NCBI RefSeq assembly: GCF_008065135.1
Contig: NZ_CP042914.1
Coordinates: 5,809,404-5,873,403, forward strand
Origin: Roseimaritima ulvae
Lineage (GTDB): Bacteria; Planctomycetota; Planctomycetia; Pirellulales; Pirellulaceae
Reading direction: 5' to 3'
Length of the DNA stretch: 64,000 bases
Below, in pieces: positions 62,542 to 64,000 of the stretch (positions are counted from its first letter, which is position 1; the number at the start of each line of letters is the position of its first letter). The translations under genes were made by a program, and so were the position numbers. The notes under the pieces were generated by a model, which was not told the origin of the DNA, searched no databases, and was given only the letters and a program-made list of their open reading frames with translations.

Positions 62542-63090
62542 ATGCCCATCGCAGCCACCTGTGCGTGCGGAAAGAAACTGCAGGTCAAAGATGAACTGGC
62601 CGGCAAAAGAGTTCGCTGCCCCAACTGCAAACAGCCGCTGACCATCCCCGCCAACCAGCCAGCCCCGCAGCCCCAGGCACCGGCATCACCGCTGGGCGGT
62701 GGCATGGATGACCTGTTCGAAGAAGAAGGTTTCACGCAGCGACAGGGCGCTACCTGCCCGAACTGCACCCGCGAGATGAAACCCGGCGCCATTCTGTGCA
62801 TCGAATGCGGCTTTAATACCCAGACCGGGGAGATGCTGGCCGGCCACCAAACCGAAGCCGAACGCGCGATTCTGGGGCACAGCCTGCTGGACAAAGCTCA
62901 GAGCGACATGGCCACCGACGACGAACTGCAACGCAAGATGCAAAACGCCGGGATGCCCTGGTGGGTGCTGCTGATCATGTTGCTGTGTCTGGTCGGCTTG
63001 GCGGTGATGTTCGTGATGGGCGTGAACTTCATCAAAGGCGATCCCGATGAAGAGGCCGCCGTCGAACAAGTCCTGCACATTATCTCGTAG
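62542..63090 (+). CDS. Zinc-ribbon protein with C-terminal membrane segment
   Basis: About 182 residues from ATG 62542. N-terminal ribbon at 6-35 (CACGKKLQVKDELAGKRVRC then CPNCKQPLTIP), like the gene at 16723; a second CxxC pair at about 74-91 (CPNCTREMKPGAILCIECGF); then a hydrophobic segment (WWVLLIMLLCLVGLAVMFVMG) and a short tail. The Pro/Gln-rich linker (NQPAPQPQAPASP) lies between the ribbons. Typical of planctomycete small zinc-ribbon membrane proteins; function unknown. An upstream ATG at 62446 adds 32 residues with no homology feature. Confidence 0.65.
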   Translation: MPIAATCACGKKLQVKDELAGKRVRCPNCKQPLTIPANQPAPQPQAPASPLGGGMDDLFEEEGFTQRQGATCPNCTREMKPGAILCIECGFNTQTGEMLAGHQTEAERAILGHSLLDKAQSDMATDDELQRKMQNAGMPWWVLLIMLLCLVGLAVMFVMGVNFIKGDPDEEAAVEQVLHIIS

Positions 63091-63096
63091 TCCCAA

Positions 63097-63232
63097 CCAC
63101 GGGCTCGCGCCCGTGGCTACATCATGCCGCCGCTTCGCGGCTGATGCTCGCGTCGATGGGGACCGCGACCTCGGCGAGAGCTACGCTCCAGGCCCGGAGG
63201 GCCGATACAATCTCTGCCGGGGGTGTGAACCC
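63097..63232. repeat. Mixed repeats upstream of the IS4 gene
   Basis: 63097-63144 is an inverted copy of the CCATGGGC/TTTCAGCCGCG hairpin end (CACGGGCTCGCGCCCGTGG, then GCCGCCGCTTCGCGGCTGA). 63191-63232 matches the 53681 family. No coding content is claimed. Confidence 0.7.
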
Positions 63233-63349
63233 AATGCCACCTACTTTGGTTTTTCCGGGGGGGATGGCTGGAATCGACAGCTCTTTGGCACGGAATTCGC
63301 GCAGTGAAATTGGTTTCTTTTCCAATGTCACTTTGGCGTAGAAACCGTG

Positions 63350-64000
63350 ATGGTAGCACCAACAAACGAATCCGATCCTGATTCTCCGTTCTGTCGCGCA
63401 AAGACTTTGCTTGCCGATTTGATTGGCTTACCTCAGCTTCAAGCTGCCTTTGAAGGACAGGAACCTTCTCACGCCAAAAGGGTCTACACGCAGGCACCCA
63501 CGCTCTGGTTGCTGGTGATGCAGCGACTAGGAGGTGGACTGTCGCTTGAGCAAGTTGTCAAAGACCTCATCAATAACCACAGTGACATTCTGCCCGAGAA
63601 TCGACGAGTCACCGAAGGCAAGCTGTCTGAAAATAACTCCGCTTACAACAAGGCTCGGCAGAATCTGCCAATTGAAGTGATCGAGGAATTCTCACATCGA
63701 GTATGCGATCACCTGGCTCGTCGGGCGGAACCAGCTTTCCTAGACCAGCGCGTCTTCATCCTCGATGGAACGACCATCACGCTGCCGCCAACACAGGAAC
63801 TAAAAAAGGCTTTCCCGCCCGCAATGAACAAGCACGGCGAGTCGGTATGGCCAGTGGCTTGTTTGATGGTTGCTCACGAAATGCAGACCGGCTGCGCGTT
63901 GGTTCCCCAGGTCGATCCGATGTACGGCTCCAAAAACTCCAGCGAACCGAAACAAGCTGAGAAGATCATTGACCGACTTCCCGAGAACTCGATCGTGTTG
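63350..64000 (+). CDS. IS4-type transposase (3' truncated by window)
   Basis: The frame is open from ATG 63350 (or GTG 63347) to the last base, 217 codons so far. It reads MVAPTNESDPDSPF, a helical segment (LWLLVMQRLGGGLSLEQVV) and ILDGTTITLPPTQELKKAFP, where Asp is the first residue of a DDE triad, as in IS4 elements. The catalytic core continues outside the window. No inverted repeat or target duplication could be identified at the left end. It starts beside repeat clusters, a frequent IS location. Confidence 0.75.
   Translation, partial: MVAPTNESDPDSPFCRAKTLLADLIGLPQLQAAFEGQEPSHAKRVYTQAPTLWLLVMQRLGGGLSLEQVVKDLINNHSDILPENRRVTEGKLSENNSAYNKARQNLPIEVIEEFSHRVCDHLARRAEPAFLDQRVFILDGTTITLPPTQELKKAFPPAMNKHGESVWPVACLMVAHEMQTGCALVPQVDPMYGSKNSSEPKQAEKIIDRLPENSIVL

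Noticed and set aside
63122-63331. 69-residue minus-strand frame (MTLEKKPISLREFRAK start)
   Set aside because: More than half of it is the repeat at 63144-63232; without homologues I cannot support a gene, though the first 30 residues look protein-like.

Overview
This window is a GC-rich chromosomal segment that looks like a member of the Planctomycetes, probably Pirellulaceae (Rhodopirellula / Roseimaritima-like). The diagnostic content is the cytochrome-DUF1549-DUF1553 protein followed by a DUF1501 protein, a Cys-type sulfatase, a BBP7-type outer-membrane barrel, a DUF11-repeat surface protein, a GMGG-repeat VWA protein, zinc-ribbon proteins, and many short GC-rich intergenic repeats. The species assignment is inference; the gene content is read from the sequence.

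Layout: 1-1897 is the end of a flagellar cluster (flgI, cut by the window edge, a flgJ-type rod protein, a flgN-like protein), followed by pyruvate carboxylase. 5497-9429 holds a divergent pair: a planctomycete lipoprotein and a DUF11 surface protein. 9627-15170 carries the PSD1-type cytochrome protein, its DUF1501 partner, a universal stress protein and a VOC protein. 15298-21633 has a PQQ-propeller protein, a zinc ribbon, an overlapping alpha/beta-hydrolase plus C45-type acyltransferase pair, and a DEAD-box helicase. 21989-28320 has a sulfatase, a DUF900 lipoprotein hydrolase, an adenosine kinase and BBP7.

28535-39038 is a long minus-strand cell-envelope and translation run, transcribed yajC, secDF, cdsA, phoH, pgpH-like, ybeY, corC-like. 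39129-47916 has a DegT aminotransferase, a PhoD-like phosphatase, surE, csrA, a HEAT lipoprotein, a pgi-trpA coupled pair and a DUF374 acyltransferase. 48213-54725 is metabolic: tyrA, purL, wecB, deoC. 54798-59910 is a divergent pair, a coiled-coil membrane protein and a 1339-residue VWA protein. 60168-62187 is groES-groEL, followed by a zinc-ribbon membrane protein and the 5' part of an IS4-type transposase that runs off the window.

The least explained material is between the genes. At least six distinct families of palindromic repeats occupy the gaps. The clearest is a 24-25 bp REP-like hairpin with an invariant TGGC/GCCA loop and GCTAC tail. Its stem occurs in five different sequences that keep base pairing, seen in eleven copies. 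Other notable points are conserved-residue deviations in CdsA, glucose-6-phosphate isomerase and YbeY, a roughly 110-residue acidic APATED insertion in SecDF, and perfect palindromes upstream of the VWA protein. No tRNA, rRNA or CRISPR array was recognised.
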